Positions 52,798 to 63,992 of a stretch of 64,000 nucleotides of DNA are shown piece after piece. Positions within the stretch are counted from its first letter, which is position 1. Each line of letters begins with the position of its first letter. A model generated the notes under the pieces. It was given only the letters and a program-made list of their open reading frames with translations, did no database searches and was not told where the DNA came from. The stretch is from Prunus persica (taxonomy: Eukaryota > Streptophyta > Magnoliopsida > Rosales > Rosaceae): contig NC_034012.1 in NCBI RefSeq assembly GCF_000346465.2, positions 6,634,353-6,698,352 on the forward strand, read 5' to 3'. Position numbers and translations under genes: made by a program.

Positions 52798-55773
52798 ATG
52801 AAAATGTATAGCTTTGCAAACTCATTCAGTTCTAACTTTCACCTCAACATTGCCCACTATTTCCTTCTTTTCTTTTTGGCCTCTTTATTTCCACACACTA
52901 GTAAACTCTGTTTTGGTGATGCACTTCCAAGTGTGACACCATGCATGGACGAAGAGAGACGTGCGCTTCTCGCCTTTAAACAAGATCTTATTGATCCTTC
53001 TGGGAGGCTTTCTTCTTGGGCAGGTCAACACTGCTGTCAATGGAAAGGAATTTCATGCAACAACAAAACAGGTCATGTCGAAATGATGAATCTGCGGAAC
53101 ACTTATACGTATACGCTGTCTGTTTTTGATGCAGAGTGGGATGAGATGGAGCACTCTTCTTTGGGGGGTAAGATAAATCCTTCTTTGCTTAGCCTGAAAC
53201 ATTTGAATTACCTAGACCTAAGCCGGAATGATTTTCATGGGATTCCCATTCCCAAATTCTTTGGTCAGCTTAAAAGTTTGAGGTATCTCAATCTCTCTTA
53301 TGCTTCATTTGGAGGAGAGATTCCACCTCAGCTTGGAAACCTCTCAAACTTAAACTATCTTGACCTCAGTGAAGAGTCTGACTACTCTTTACTTGAACTT
53401 CCTTCCAACAACTTGAATTGGCTTTCCAATCTCTCTTCCCTAAAATACCTCAATCTTGAAGGACTGGGCCTCAACAAAACAGGGGAAAGTTGGCTACATG
53501 CTGTTAACATGCTTCCTTCCCTACTAGAGCTACACTTACCAGCATGCCAGATTGAAAGCCTTCCCCTCTCCCTAGGAAATATTAGCCTCAAATCACTTTT
53601 GATCCTTGACATGTCATATAATGAGTTGAAGTTTCCATTTCCTGAATGGCTTTTGAATCTAGCTAACCTCAGAAAACTTGATCTAAGGGGGAATTCTTTC
53701 AGTGGTGCCTTTCCCCTTGAACTTGGAAGGCTCAAATCATTGGAACATCTTGAATTATCTTTCAATGCACTTGAAGGTCAAATTCCCAAACTGGCTGGAA
53801 ATTTTTGTAAGCTAAAGATCTTGAATCTTGCTAGCAACAAATTTGATGGGGGGATTCAAGACCTTTTGGGTGGTTTAACAAGTTGTCTTAACACAAATTT
53901 AGAGTCATTAGATTTGTCGTCTAATATGTTGCAAAGAGAATTGCCTGCCTCCTTGGGGATGCTACACAATTTGCAGTATTTTAGTCTCTACAATAATGAA
54001 ATGAACGGGTCCATTCCTGAAAGCTTGGGGCAACTCTCTCAGCTAACTCACCTAGATTTATCTTTAAATTCATGGGGAGGGTCTTTAACTGAAGCCCATT
54101 TCACAAATCTCACAGGACTGAAATACTTTGCATTAGGCAAAGTCACCCCATACCCTACTCTACCTATTCCTCTCATTTTCAATGTGTCTTATGAGTGGGT
54201 TCCTCCTTTCATGCTTCACACAATCAACATTGGTAACTGTCATATAGGTCCTACCTTTGGAGCATGGCTTCAGTCTCAAACTGAACTAGCCTTTGTCAAA
54301 CTTCATGGTGCTGGAATCTCAGGTGCCATACCAGAGGACTGGTTCTCTAAAATATCTTCCAAAGTTTATTATTTGGATTTGTCTTACAACCAAATCACTG
54401 GAAACCTTCCATTGCAATTGAAATTTCCAAATGCTCTGATTTTGGATTTGAGTCATAATCAAATTCATGGCCCCTTCCCACTTTGGTCCAGTGACAATGC
54501 GATCCGTCTTGAGCTTGAAACCAATTCATTTTTTGGGCCAATTCCAATGAATTTGGACCAACGATTTCCACAATTGTTGGCACTGTATCTTTCTGAGAAC
54601 CATTTTAATGGTACTATTCCACTCTCTATTTGCAACCTCAAAAACTTGCTAGTCCTTTCTCTGAGAAGCAATGAGCTGTCAGGAAAATTTCCTCAAGCAT
54701 GGAGTCTGTTGCAGGAAATATGGGTTATAGATGTTGCATACAACAATCTCTCAGGCAAGCTTCCGAATTCAATTGGTGTCCCGGGGTCACTTTTTATGTT
54801 GAAGGTCAACAACAATAATTTGGATGGTGAAATTCCACTTTCCTTGCAAAATTGCACTTCATTGAGGCACATTGATCTTGCAAATAATAGATTCACTGGC
54901 ACCATACCTTCATGGATAGGATCAAATGTGCCCCTGGTGTCGATCTTACGACTGCGATCGAATTTCTTTACTGGACATATCCCCCAACAGCTGTGCAATC
55001 TTGGCTACCTTCACATCCTAGACCTTGCTCACAACAACTTTTCAGGAACCATCCCCAAGTGTTTGAATCATCTGAGTGCTTTAACGCATGGCAATTTCAG
55101 TGCCTATGACTTATATTCATATTATGACCAGCAAACATCAGTGGTGAAAGTAACAGAACTCGAATATCAGGCGCAGACTTTGATGTTGGTTAAAAGCATT
55201 GATCTTTCATCGAATAGCCTTGAAGGTGAAATCCCTGAAGAAATATGCAGCCTCCTCCTGTTGCACAGCTTGAACTTATCGAAGAACCAACTAAGTGGAA
55301 ATATTCCCTCAAACATTGGAAGCTTGCAGTTGCTCGAAGTTCTTGATCTCTCACGCAACCGCCTTTCAGGCTGGATTCCTCAAAGTCTTTCATCTTCCAC
55401 CTTCCTGTCTCACCTGAACTTGTCCTATAACAACTTGACTGGTAGAATTCCGTTGGGAAACCAACTCCAAACCCTCACGGATCCATTCATTTATATGGGT
55501 AACCCATTATTGTGTGGGGTTCCTCTGTCAACTAAGTGTTCCGAAGATGATCACACTCCTACAGAAGACAATGATCATGAAGATACAAATGATAAGTTGT
55601 GGTTCTATATTAGCATGGCACTCGGCTTTATCGTAGGATTTTGGGGTGTTTGTGGCACCTTACTTGTGAAGAAGGCATGGAGATATGCTTATTTTCGATG
55701 GTTTGATGACATCAAGGATAAGGTGATGCTAGCAATTGCATTGAAAATGGCTCGTACTCAAAGGAAATTTTGA
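52798..55773 (+). CDS. EIX2-type leucine-rich-repeat receptor-like protein (RLP4)
   Basis: Intronless, 991 residues from the first ATG. The open frame runs further upstream without an ATG, and the TATA box lies 56 bases before this start, so earlier codons are not used. Signal peptide about 1-35; N-cap 49-100 (C49, C79-C80, C87); about thirty LRRs; island before the last four LRRs (YDQQTSVVKVTELEY); C-cap NPLLCG; acidic spacer; helix 934-957 ([11 protein letters not shown]); tail 958-991. It keeps the full ancestral tail (LAIALKMARTQRKF) that the other intact genes lost. Clearly a paralogue of RLP1-3, but diverged across all LRRs, so older than the triplication. Probable surface immune receptor; ligand unknown. 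Confidence 0.95.
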   Translation: MKMYSFANSFSSNFHLNIAHYFLLFFLASLFPHTSKLCFGDALPSVTPCMDEERRALLAFKQDLIDPSGRLSSWAGQHCCQWKGISCNNKTGHVEMMNLRNTYTYTLSVFDAEWDEMEHSSLGGKINPSLLSLKHLNYLDLSRNDFHGIPIPKFFGQLKSLRYLNLSYASFGGEIPPQLGNLSNLNYLDLSEESDYSLLELPSNNLNWLSNLSSLKYLNLEGLGLNKTGESWLHAVNMLPSLLELHLPACQIESLPLSLGNISLKSLLILDMSYNELKFPFPEWLLNLANLRKLDLRGNSFSGAFPLELGRLKSLEHLELSFNALEGQIPKLAGNFCKLKILNLASNKFDGGIQDLLGGLTSCLNTNLESLDLSSNMLQRELPASLGMLHNLQYFSLYNNEMNGSIPESLGQLSQLTHLDLSLNSWGGSLTEAHFTNLTGLKYFALGKVTPYPTLPIPLIFNVSYEWVPPFMLHTINIGNCHIGPTFGAWLQSQTELAFVKLHGAGISGAIPEDWFSKISSKVYYLDLSYNQITGNLPLQLKFPNALILDLSHNQIHGPFPLWSSDNAIRLELETNSFFGPIPMNLDQRFPQLLALYLSENHFNGTIPLSICNLKNLLVLSLRSNELSGKFPQAWSLLQEIWVIDVAYNNLSGKLPNSIGVPGSLFMLKVNNNNLDGEIPLSLQNCTSLRHIDLANNRFTGTIPSWIGSNVPLVSILRLRSNFFTGHIPQQLCNLGYLHILDLAHNNFSGTIPKCLNHLSALTHGNFSAYDLYSYYDQQTSVVKVTELEYQAQTLMLVKSIDLSSNSLEGEIPEEICSLLLLHSLNLSKNQLSGNIPSNIGSLQLLEVLDLSRNRLSGWIPQSLSSSTFLSHLNLSYNNLTGRIPLGNQLQTLTDPFIYMGNPLLCGVPLSTKCSEDDHTPTEDNDHEDTNDKLWFYISMALGFIVGFWGVCGTLLVKKAWRYAYFRWFDDIKDKVMLAIALKMARTQRKF

Positions 55774-56338
55774 TTGGAATAGAAATATGGAACCAAGTGC
55801 TTGAATTCACAACACTTGAGCAAGTATGAAATTCATGTACCATATGAAGTTTTCCCCTGTATGCTCTTGTTTTGATTACTTAGAATAATACGGAACCCAC
55901 CGTTCATTTCAAGTACTATTTCTTTTTTCTATAAGGCTTTCATTTCAACTCCACTAGTATGGAGTTCAGTCAGTTATTGTGCTAATCAGTGGCCATCTAG
56001 GGTTTGGGTTGAATTAAACTTTTGGGGTGCATTTGGTGGGTTGTTTGTAGTGGACTTTGTATATATACCATTTGGCCCAACCCAACTGACCACTTTCTCC
56101 GAAATGGAATTACAATTGGCGTGGAGTTACAGTTAACATGAAGATAGACTAGTTCAGAGCTGTGCTCTAATTAGTCAACAATTGCATTTTAACACCAACT
56201 GCCTGATTTGACTTGAAAACTTGAAAAATAGGGTGAGGACCTGGAAACGGTGATGGACTCAAGTTCTTCACCTATGAACAAGGCATCCAACGAGGTGCAG
56301 TGATTTGCAACAAGTATATTCTAATGAGTATCAATACT
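55774..56338. other. Downstream of RLP4
   Basis: No gene. A block at about 56090-56190 (CTTTCTCCGAAATGGAATTA) recurs at about 62970 and, diverged, at 63680. A block near 56220 (AAATAGGGTGAGGACCTGG) is a copy of the RLP promoter module without a gene behind it, perhaps left by a lost RLP. Confidence 0.5.
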
Positions 56339-56880
56339 TAGAGCAAGTCCAACGGGCCAGCCGAGCCCGAGGCTAGGGGGGAAAAAAAAAAAAAATTCGT
56401 TCCAGCGGCCAGCCCAAGCCCGGGGGGTTTGTGGGTCCCACCAACTCGGGCCAGCCCGAATGCGAGTTCAGCCCGCGTTGAAGTCCGCGAGCGCTGACGT
56501 TAGCGCGATCTAGTTCAAATTTTTTTTACCATTGGCGCGTGTGCCACGTGTCGCGCCCCCAGCCCTCCGATCAACATATCCGAATCCAATCCAACGGCTG
56601 GCATTTTTTGGGCAATAAAATTATGAAAAAAAATCGAATTTTTTTAAAAAAATTCAGATTTTTTTTTTCTTTCTATAAATACCTATCAATACCCTTCACT
56701 TTCAACACCAATCCTCATACATTTCATTATACTTCTACTATTATTCACTCTTTACTCAACATTTTCCTCTTTTGTATTTTGATTTCATATTTTTATGCAC
56801 ACATATCAAATCATAATTTGCAAAAAAAATTGAGTCCTTGAAAAATATATGAGGGTTAATTTCATGTTAAAGAGATAGAA
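56339..56880. mobile_element. Possible PIF/Harbinger-type element, one end only
   Basis: Starts TTAGAGCAAGTCCAACGG, which resembles PIF/Harbinger ends with a TTA target. A GC-rich segment and a promoter-like stretch with CTATAAATACC (near 56676) follow. I do not find a convincing right end; CGAGATGCTCTAA near 57335 is a weak candidate. No transposase is seen. Confidence 0.35.
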
Positions 56881-57770
56881 GAAACAAGTTCTAGAGTCTA
56901 GGCTCAACGGTACTCTGGTTTTTCTAAACTTCATTTATATATTTTTATTTGTGTAATTATTTTATTACTTAAATTTGGTATTTATTTGCATAAAGTCATT
57001 TATTAATTGTTTTAGAATATAACAATTAACACAGTTTTCACAACATATATTCCTTTAACACTTATCACCTGGTTTACCATATCCGTCAGTGGCTTAACAC
57101 AAACTAAATACATCAACTAAGGAATACCAAGTTCGTATATATGTATTTATTTATCAGTCACTAGCTCCACAGAGCTTAACACTTTACTGTATTGGTCAGC
57201 ATGATGAATTTGACATCAAGATTTTTGATATATTATTTTGACATATCTCTTTCATCCTTTAAATTCATGTAGAATTGGCGTTTGTAGCAACTTTAATCTT
57301 TAATCATGTCCACGTGACAATTTGATATATTGGCTCGAGATGCTCTAACCATCTCCAAAAAAGATGTGAAATCTAATGTGGCATTTTTAACGGATAAAAA
57401 TAACAGTTGAAATTTACTCTAACTGAACTGCTATAATCTATGTGGAATGGCGTATGAAGCCTCTGCAGTCAAAATTGCTGTCAAATGCGGGAGACGTCTT
57501 TCGATTATTTTATTATTTCTTTGCTCATCTGGTTGTGGCTTAATCCTTTCATTAATACTTATCTATATTTTTTTTCTTCTTGTTATTACTTTATATATCT
57601 GCTGTCATTATATGCTTTAAGTATTATTTTTCTTTTTAATTATTTTCCTTTTTTACCATCACTTGACACTACAATATTATTGAATTTTTTACCGTTGAAA
57701 ATTTATGTTGATTTTTTTGTGTTCTTTTCATCAACCAACGTGGAGATGGATGATTTTTTTTTTTGTTTAA
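56881..57770. other. AT-rich intergenic stretch
   Basis: No gene or clear repeat seen. A 106-codon T-rich open frame (57485-57805) is low-complexity and not taken as coding. Confidence 0.4.
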
Positions 57771-58057
57771 TCTATATATATAAAGCAAAAGGCAGAGAAT
57801 GGTGAAACATTCAAAATACCAGAAAATGCCCTTGGTTAATGCAAACATTAAGAATTAAAATTATTAATTAAATGAGGATAATATGGTAAATTCACAATTT
57901 TTCATATTAAAAAAATTAAAATTAAAAGAAAATTCAGATAATGGATCCTATTTTTATGGAACACAACTATCCATTATCTTTTTTAATTCTAAAATAAATT
58001 TAAATTTTTTTAAAAAAAGCCTCTCGCAGGCGCAGAAGCGCGTGCAGAGATGCTAGT
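57771..58057 (+). mobile_element. Short non-autonomous Helitron
   Basis: Begins TCTATATATATAAAGC after an A and ends CTAGT before a T, the Helitron terminal pattern and A/T insertion site. A short GC-rich stem, GCGC-AGAA-GCGC (58030-58041), lies 11 bases before the CTAGT end, as expected for a Helitron 3' hairpin. Only 287 bp, no coding. Confidence 0.82.
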
Positions 58058-58297
58058 TATATTTATGTTACATTTTATAATTAATTTCTAAGTATTTTAA
58101 CTTGATTAATGAATTACTCTTAAAATTAAAATATAAAAAAAAATGGCCTTTTAAGATAAAAAGACAGGTAAAGGGGAACATTCGAGAGGTAGAGAGGAAA
58201 TAGAGAAGTTTCAATTTTCCAAGTAGTGCATTGAACATGGATGCTATCAATTAAACCACTGTTTTATTAAACATTTATATTTGTCAAGATTATATAA

Positions 58298-58332
<35 letters not shown>

Positions 58333-58580
58333 CCAGAAATGAATCTAGTTCCAATTGGCACAAAATTAAACCATAAAAAATTAATGTGTTTGCTAATAGA
58401 CTCTGGAGACCCTTCAAATTCAAGGTCTCCACGGCATCACCCGTCAAAGCCTTGCTGCCCGCCAAAAAGGAATACAGAATCCACACCAAATGTCAACGCG
58501 TGAAACATGAGATGAAAAATGCATTTCACTCCATCTGGCTGACGATCTGGACCTGGAATCTTTACACACTCCTAGCCTTC
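58058..58580. other. Upstream region of RLP5
   Basis: No gene. It holds an (AAT)n microsatellite and, near 58550, the GACCTGGAATC block of the RLP promoter module. Confidence 0.5.
58298..58329. repeat. (AAT)n microsatellite
   Basis: Pure AAT/ATA run of about ten units. Confidence 0.9.
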
Positions 58581-58588
58581 TATAAATA
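58581..58588 (+). promoter_or_regulatory. TATA box of RLP5
   Basis: TATAAATA, 65 bases before the chosen ATG, in the context GCCTTCTATAAATA. Confidence 0.75.
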
Positions 58589-58645
58589 AATGTATGAATT
58601 CACTTACTGTGTGTTCATCAAACTTGAGAAAACTTGATTCCTACG

Positions 58646-61588
58646 ATGGATATCTATCGCCTCAATATTTCTCACTATTTCCTCCTTCTGTTCTGCTTAT
58701 TTGGTAATATCGGACTTGCAAGCACTAATGTGAAGTCAATATGCATCGAGGAAGAAAGGCAAGCACTTGTGAGCTTTAAACAAGATCTGAAGGATCCGTC
58801 TGGTAGGCTTTCTTCTTGGGTAGGTCATGACTGCTGCCAGTGGGAAGGGATTTCATGCAACAACCGCACCGGTCATGTTGCCAAGATGGATCTCCGCAGT
58901 TCGTATCCATATCCCCGACAGCCGGATGAGGAGTGGGGCTCTTCTTTGGGGGGTAAGATAAATCCTTCTTTGCTTAGCTTGAAACACTTATATTACCTGG
59001 ATTTAAGTTTGAATAATTTTCAAGGGATCCCCATTCCTAAGTTCTTTGGGGAACTTAAAAGTCTTAGGTATCTTAATATCTCATTTGCATGGTTTGGGGG
59101 AGAGATTCCCCCTTCTCTTGGTAACTTGTCAAACTTGAACTATCTTGACCTCTCTTCCTCTTATTATGTTTCCAAAAACTTGAATTGGCTCTCTCATCTC
59201 TCTTCCCTAAAATACCTCAATCTCAATAGAGTGAATCTTAGCAGCACTACAGGAGTTACAAATTGGATGCACCATTTTAACATGCTTCCTTCCTTACTGG
59301 AGTTACACTTATCTGGTTGCGGGATAGAAAGTCTTCCACTCTCACTAGGGAGGATTAACTTCACCTCACTTTCGGTCCTTGATATGTCACAAAATGATTT
59401 CAACACTTCCTCATTTCCCAGCTGGCTTTTCAATCTTACTAGCCTCAGAAAACTTGATCTACAATGGAATTCCTTCAATAGTCCTCTTCCAACAGAACTT
59501 GCAAGCCTCAAATTTCTAGAATACCTAGATTTGTCTAATTCAGGCGTCAAAGGTCAAATTGCCAGAGTCAGTGGAAACTTGTGCAAGCTAAAGGTGTTAC
59601 GTCTTGGGGGGAACGATTTTCATGGTGAGGGAATGGAAGAGTTTTGGAGGGCTTTGTCAAATTGTCCAAATAATACAATATTGGAGTTAGATTTGTCTGG
59701 TTGTGGACTGGAAAGCGAATTGGCGGCCGAGTTAGGAATGTTAACAAATTTGCAATTTCTTTACCTCAGCAGCAACAAGTTGTGGGGATCAATTCCAGAA
59801 TCTATTGGAAGCTTATTGTCCTTGAAATACTTGGACCTCTCTGATAATCATATGAACGGGTCTATTCCAGAAGGTCTGGGAAAACTCTCTGAGCTAGAAG
59901 TACTAGATCTAGGTGAGAATTCATGGGAAGGCGTTCTAACGGAAGCCCATTTCATAAATCTCACAAGATTAAAAGCTATTTCCATATTCAACTATGATCC
60001 CATTTCCCTCATTTTCAACATCACTTATGATTGGGTTCCTCCTTTTAAGCTCCGTTCGATTGACATTAGACATTGCAAAGTTGGACCTGCTTTTGGGGTA
60101 TGGCTTCAATCTCAGACTGAACTACAAATTATCACCCTGAGTAGCACTGAAATATCAGATTCTATACCAGAGGAATGGTTGTTGAAGCTATCTTCCCAAC
60201 TCACATACCTGAATTTATCTCACAACCAATTCCGAGGAAGGCTTCCATCAATTGAATTGAGATTTCCGTATTTGCATTCTATAAGTTTGGATCATAATAA
60301 ATTTGAGGGACCACTCCCACTTTGGTCCACTAATGCCACCATCCTTGATCTCGAAAATAATTTATTTTCAGGGCCAATTCCCTCGAATTTGGACAAGCTG
60401 ATGCCCCAATTGCAAGAACTATATCTTTCAGAGAATCATTTAAATGGTACTATTCCACCTTGTATTTGCAACATGCATGACTTTGCAGTTCTTTCCGTCA
60501 GGAGCAATCATTTTTCTGGAGAATTCCTAAATGCATGCAGTCCGAAGAGCGTCATAAGCATTGTAGATGTTGCCTACAACAATCTTTCTGGTAATATGCC
60601 CAGTTCATTAGGGGAGTTAAGTAATCTTCAAATATTAATGTTGAACAACAACAATTTTGGCGGTAAGATTCCCAATTCATTGCAAAATTGCCCTATTTTG
60701 AAGAGTATCGATCTTGGAGGCAACAAGTTATCTGGGAACATACCTTCTTGGATAGGAGGATCAAATGGATCCATGTTGTACATGCTACAATTGCGAAACA
60801 ACTTTTTCAGTGGACATATTCCTCGACAATTATGCAATCTTGGCTACCTTCGCATCCTCGACCTTAGCCACAACAACTTTTCAGGAACTATTCCCAATTG
60901 TTTGAATAATTTGACTTCTCTTCTGCTTAATGTTTCCGTTACTCCCCCTCGTTTCTATACTCAACAAGCCACGTTGACATTAAAAGGACAACAACTTGTA
61001 TATAACACGACTCTACTGCTGGTAAAGAGCATTGATCTTTCATCAAATAATTTACAAGGTGAAATTCCTCAAGAGATAAGTAGCCTCATTCTATTGGGTA
61101 CTCTGAACTTGTCGATGAATCAATTCACTGGTAAGATCCCCACCAAGATTGGAAATATGTATTGGCTTGAAACTCTTGATTTCTCACACAACCATCTTTC
61201 AGGACAGATTCCTCAAACCCTTTCATCTTTAACATTTTTGTCCCACTTGAATTTGTCTTATAACAACTTGGTGGGACGAATTCCTTGGGGCAACCAACTT
61301 CAAACGCTCACAGATTCATCCATTTATGTCGGCAATCCGTCACTCTGTGGGTTTCCTCTTTCAACTAAGTGCCCTGGAGATAACACTTTTACTACTACAG
61401 ATGCAAAACACATCAATGATGATGGAAATGATGAGTTGTGGTTCTATGTGAGCATGGTACTTGGCTTTCTCGTAGGCTTTTGGAGTGTTTGCGGCACATT
61501 AATTGTGAAGAAATCATGGAGGTATGCTTATTTTCGATTATTTGATGACATCAAAAATAAGGTAACAGTAGCAATTGTGGCTCTTTAA
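58646..61588 (+). CDS. EIX2-type leucine-rich-repeat receptor-like protein (RLP5)
   Basis: Intronless, 980 residues from the ATG at 58646; the frame is open slightly further up but without an ATG. Signal peptide about 1-26 ([10 protein letters not shown] core); N-cap from C33 (C63-C64, C71); about thirty LRRs; island before the last four LRRs ([12 protein letters not shown]); C-cap NPSLCG; acidic spacer; helix 931-954 ([11 protein letters not shown]); tail 955-980. The tail contains YFRL, a YxxPhi-type sorting motif as discussed for EIX2 endocytosis. It ends early in VAIVAL: about 80 bp further on (61661) the ancestral tail sequence GTGGCTCATTTGC reappears, so a small insertion truncated it. 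Most diverged of the five; probable immune receptor with a distinct ligand (inference). Confidence 0.95.
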   Translation: MDIYRLNISHYFLLLFCLFGNIGLASTNVKSICIEEERQALVSFKQDLKDPSGRLSSWVGHDCCQWEGISCNNRTGHVAKMDLRSSYPYPRQPDEEWGSSLGGKINPSLLSLKHLYYLDLSLNNFQGIPIPKFFGELKSLRYLNISFAWFGGEIPPSLGNLSNLNYLDLSSSYYVSKNLNWLSHLSSLKYLNLNRVNLSSTTGVTNWMHHFNMLPSLLELHLSGCGIESLPLSLGRINFTSLSVLDMSQNDFNTSSFPSWLFNLTSLRKLDLQWNSFNSPLPTELASLKFLEYLDLSNSGVKGQIARVSGNLCKLKVLRLGGNDFHGEGMEEFWRALSNCPNNTILELDLSGCGLESELAAELGMLTNLQFLYLSSNKLWGSIPESIGSLLSLKYLDLSDNHMNGSIPEGLGKLSELEVLDLGENSWEGVLTEAHFINLTRLKAISIFNYDPISLIFNITYDWVPPFKLRSIDIRHCKVGPAFGVWLQSQTELQIITLSSTEISDSIPEEWLLKLSSQLTYLNLSHNQFRGRLPSIELRFPYLHSISLDHNKFEGPLPLWSTNATILDLENNLFSGPIPSNLDKLMPQLQELYLSENHLNGTIPPCICNMHDFAVLSVRSNHFSGEFLNACSPKSVISIVDVAYNNLSGNMPSSLGELSNLQILMLNNNNFGGKIPNSLQNCPILKSIDLGGNKLSGNIPSWIGGSNGSMLYMLQLRNNFFSGHIPRQLCNLGYLRILDLSHNNFSGTIPNCLNNLTSLLLNVSVTPPRFYTQQATLTLKGQQLVYNTTLLLVKSIDLSSNNLQGEIPQEISSLILLGTLNLSMNQFTGKIPTKIGNMYWLETLDFSHNHLSGQIPQTLSSLTFLSHLNLSYNNLVGRIPWGNQLQTLTDSSIYVGNPSLCGFPLSTKCPGDNTFTTTDAKHINDDGNDELWFYVSMVLGFLVGFWSVCGTLIVKKSWRYAYFRLFDDIKNKVTVAIVAL

Positions 61589-62664
61589 TCGTGAAGAAAT
61601 CAAAACTTTACTTTACTGTTGTCTATGTAGTGTTGTCTAATGTAAATTTTGGCATAATAAAGGTGGCTCATTTGCAAAGGAAATTTTGTAATGTGTATAT
61701 TGTAATGGTATATGATGGCTTTTTTTTTTCTTTTTTGGTTATATGGCACGATATTAAATAAGTTTTGATTAAATAAATAAATGTATAGGTGGACTTCCAT
61801 CTTTTCTTAATTGCTCCTACTAGACATTAGTGATTTTATTTATCGATTATTATATGCTAGTAAAAGGGATTTTTTTTATAAAAAAAAATCAATAGTAAAA
61901 GCCAACAGGATCTAGCGCATTGAAAAACGGCTTTGACTTGCAGACTAACCGCCATGACATCTTAGTTGTGTGCGTGTGTGAGAGAAATTCCCCTCCCCTA
62001 TCATTTAAACTATCGCTTGTACTAAAAAAGAAATTATACTAGACGGTGGTAAGAAGGCTACAATTGTCTCCTTAACATTCTTCTACTAAACATTCTTAAT
62101 ATTCTTCTCCTAAAAGGTTCTAGCTATTTTGGCTAGAATGAGGGCTATAGTCTGAAGCAGGGGCTCACCCCTCTTAGGGCCTGGTTCCCAACCTATTTCA
62201 TAAGCCTAGTACAAACCTACTAAGAATATATAGAAAATCTGACAGTACAAGTAAATTTCATTGTTAACTAAAAAATAACACTTAGTTAAGGTGCACATAA
62301 AAAGTCTTACCCTTTAAATGCTTCTAATACATGTTAAAAACTAATTAATTCATCAAATCCCTAATTGATAATTCATTATTCATACAAGAAAGAACGCCAA
62401 AATCATTATCCCAACAACAATAACATGTTAAAGATTAGCTTATTTTCTTCCCTTTCTTAATATTGAATGAGTGGCTGCCTTATATTTATAGTCTAATTAG
62501 GATTTTTTCGAGCTTGATTATGATTGAATAATTTTGGTTTTATCTTTGAATTGTAGGTACGACCACACTTATTGCAGCAATTGCTAAAACATTTAATTAA
62601 TATTTTTTTTCCTTTTTTTTTAGAGAAATGGAAGGGCAACACTTCAACCCTCATTATGGGTTGA

Positions 62665-62731
62665 GGCTTAGAGAACTCCTAGATTCAGTGCAAGGCTTAG
62701 AGAACTCCTAGATTAATTCTCTAGGCCTTGC
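62665..62731. repeat. Short direct and inverted repeat, hairpin-forming
   Basis: GGCTTAGAGAACTCCTAGAT occurs twice with a 29-bp period. The second copy forms a stem: GCAAGGCTTAGAGAA (62690-62704) with TTCTCTAGGCCTTGC (62717-62731), 15 pairs with one wobble. Confidence 0.6.
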
Positions 62732-63088
62732 ATTGAATGAATGTAGATGTACACATTTTCACTGTTCCATGTCATGTTTCATGAAAGCATTTTATAACCT
62801 TAAGACAGTCATGCATTTGGGGAACTAATAATCATTCTTTTTGTACAATGAATTGAAATCCAACAAAATTATAACCAATGAAACAAAAGGAATAATTATT
62901 CATAACACTTAAACAGTAACCATATAATTAAATACATAGAAGCATGGCTGGCATATGCCCACCTAACCACTTTCTCCGAAATGGAATTACAATTTGAGCA
63001 GCCAAAAAGTAGACTACGTACAGTTTAGTCAAGAAACTGCATTATCGGCCAAGGTAGGTCTCTCACGTTCTTTGTAATTTCAAGGTAT

Positions 63089-63091
<3 letters not shown>

Positions 63092-63133
<42 letters not shown>
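63092..63133. repeat. (GA)n microsatellite
   Basis: Pure AG run of about 20 units, not inside an LTR. Confidence 0.9.
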
Positions 63134-63136
<3 letters not shown>

Positions 63137-63928
63137 CATAAAGTAAGCGTTGATGACAATGATAGTGACGAGTCAAGAGAATGCATTTAACTCCCATCTA
63201 CTGATTGGATTGGATTTTCAAACTTGAAAAATGGGTTTGATTTTTATGTGCACTTGCAGATTCCTAAAATCAAATACAACCACTTGCACTTGCAGCAGAC
63301 AAATCCCCCAGGCAAAGCAATTGTTTTGACGACAGTCTTTCTTGGAGTCCAGTAGGAGCACGTCCTGTTTCCTACCTGGCTACCATTTGAATTAGTCCTG
63401 GCTTCCTTTAGGCTCTACAAGACTACAATCCAAATACATTAGAAAAATATAAGTCATTCAGCAAAGACCAGACTAATTTCATCACTATGATTTGTAAAAA
63501 GCAGCGAAATTGATGACAAACCAGCCGTTTGAATGATCTACTTTGACCAGCATTCTGTGCATTCTCCATACCAGGCTTAGAACGATCAAGACCTGAGAAG
63601 AACCAAGTAAAACTAAAATATATGGATTTTATACATTTGGAAATGAAAAACAGCACAGAGGATGACCCTGGATAATTAATCACTTTCTCAGAAATTGAAT
63701 TACAGTTTAGTCAAGAAAATGCATTTTACTCCACCTACCTTATTGCACTTGCTTGGAAACAAAAAAACCATTTGTGGTGTGAAAGTAGCAAATAAAAACA
63801 GAGTAATGTTTTAGAAATAAGCATTAATGAGAATGATAGTGATGAGGAGTCAAGAATTGCAAACCTGAAAAATGGGTTGAGGACCTGGACTAGACGGTTT
63901 GCTTTGGGTCCGCACGCTAGCAGCCTTG

Positions 63929-63936
63929 TATAAATG
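63929..63936 (+). promoter_or_regulatory. TATA box of the partial sixth RLP
   Basis: TATAAATG in GCCTTGTATAAATG, 64 bases before the ATG at 63993, the same spacing as in RLP5. Confidence 0.55.
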
Positions 63937-63992
63937 TAAGAGTTCTCTTAGTCTGCTCATCTGCATCAAATTGAGAAAACTTGATTCGAAAA

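Larger units (their letters stand above)
61589..63928. other. Region between RLP5 and the partial sixth RLP
   Basis: No convincing gene. It includes the orphan RLP tail at about 61661-61690, a small hairpin locus (62665-62731), two copies of the CTTTCTCCGAAATGGAATTA block (about 62968, and a diverged copy near 63682), a GA microsatellite and two copies of the promoter module (near 63220 and 63870). The doubled blocks suggest that an RLP between them was lost or that the promoter was duplicated. Confidence 0.45.

Noticed and set aside
57485..57805. T-rich 106-codon open frame as a small membrane protein
   Set aside because: Low-complexity AT-rich DNA; the hydrophobic composition follows from poly-T codons and it overlaps the Helitron start.
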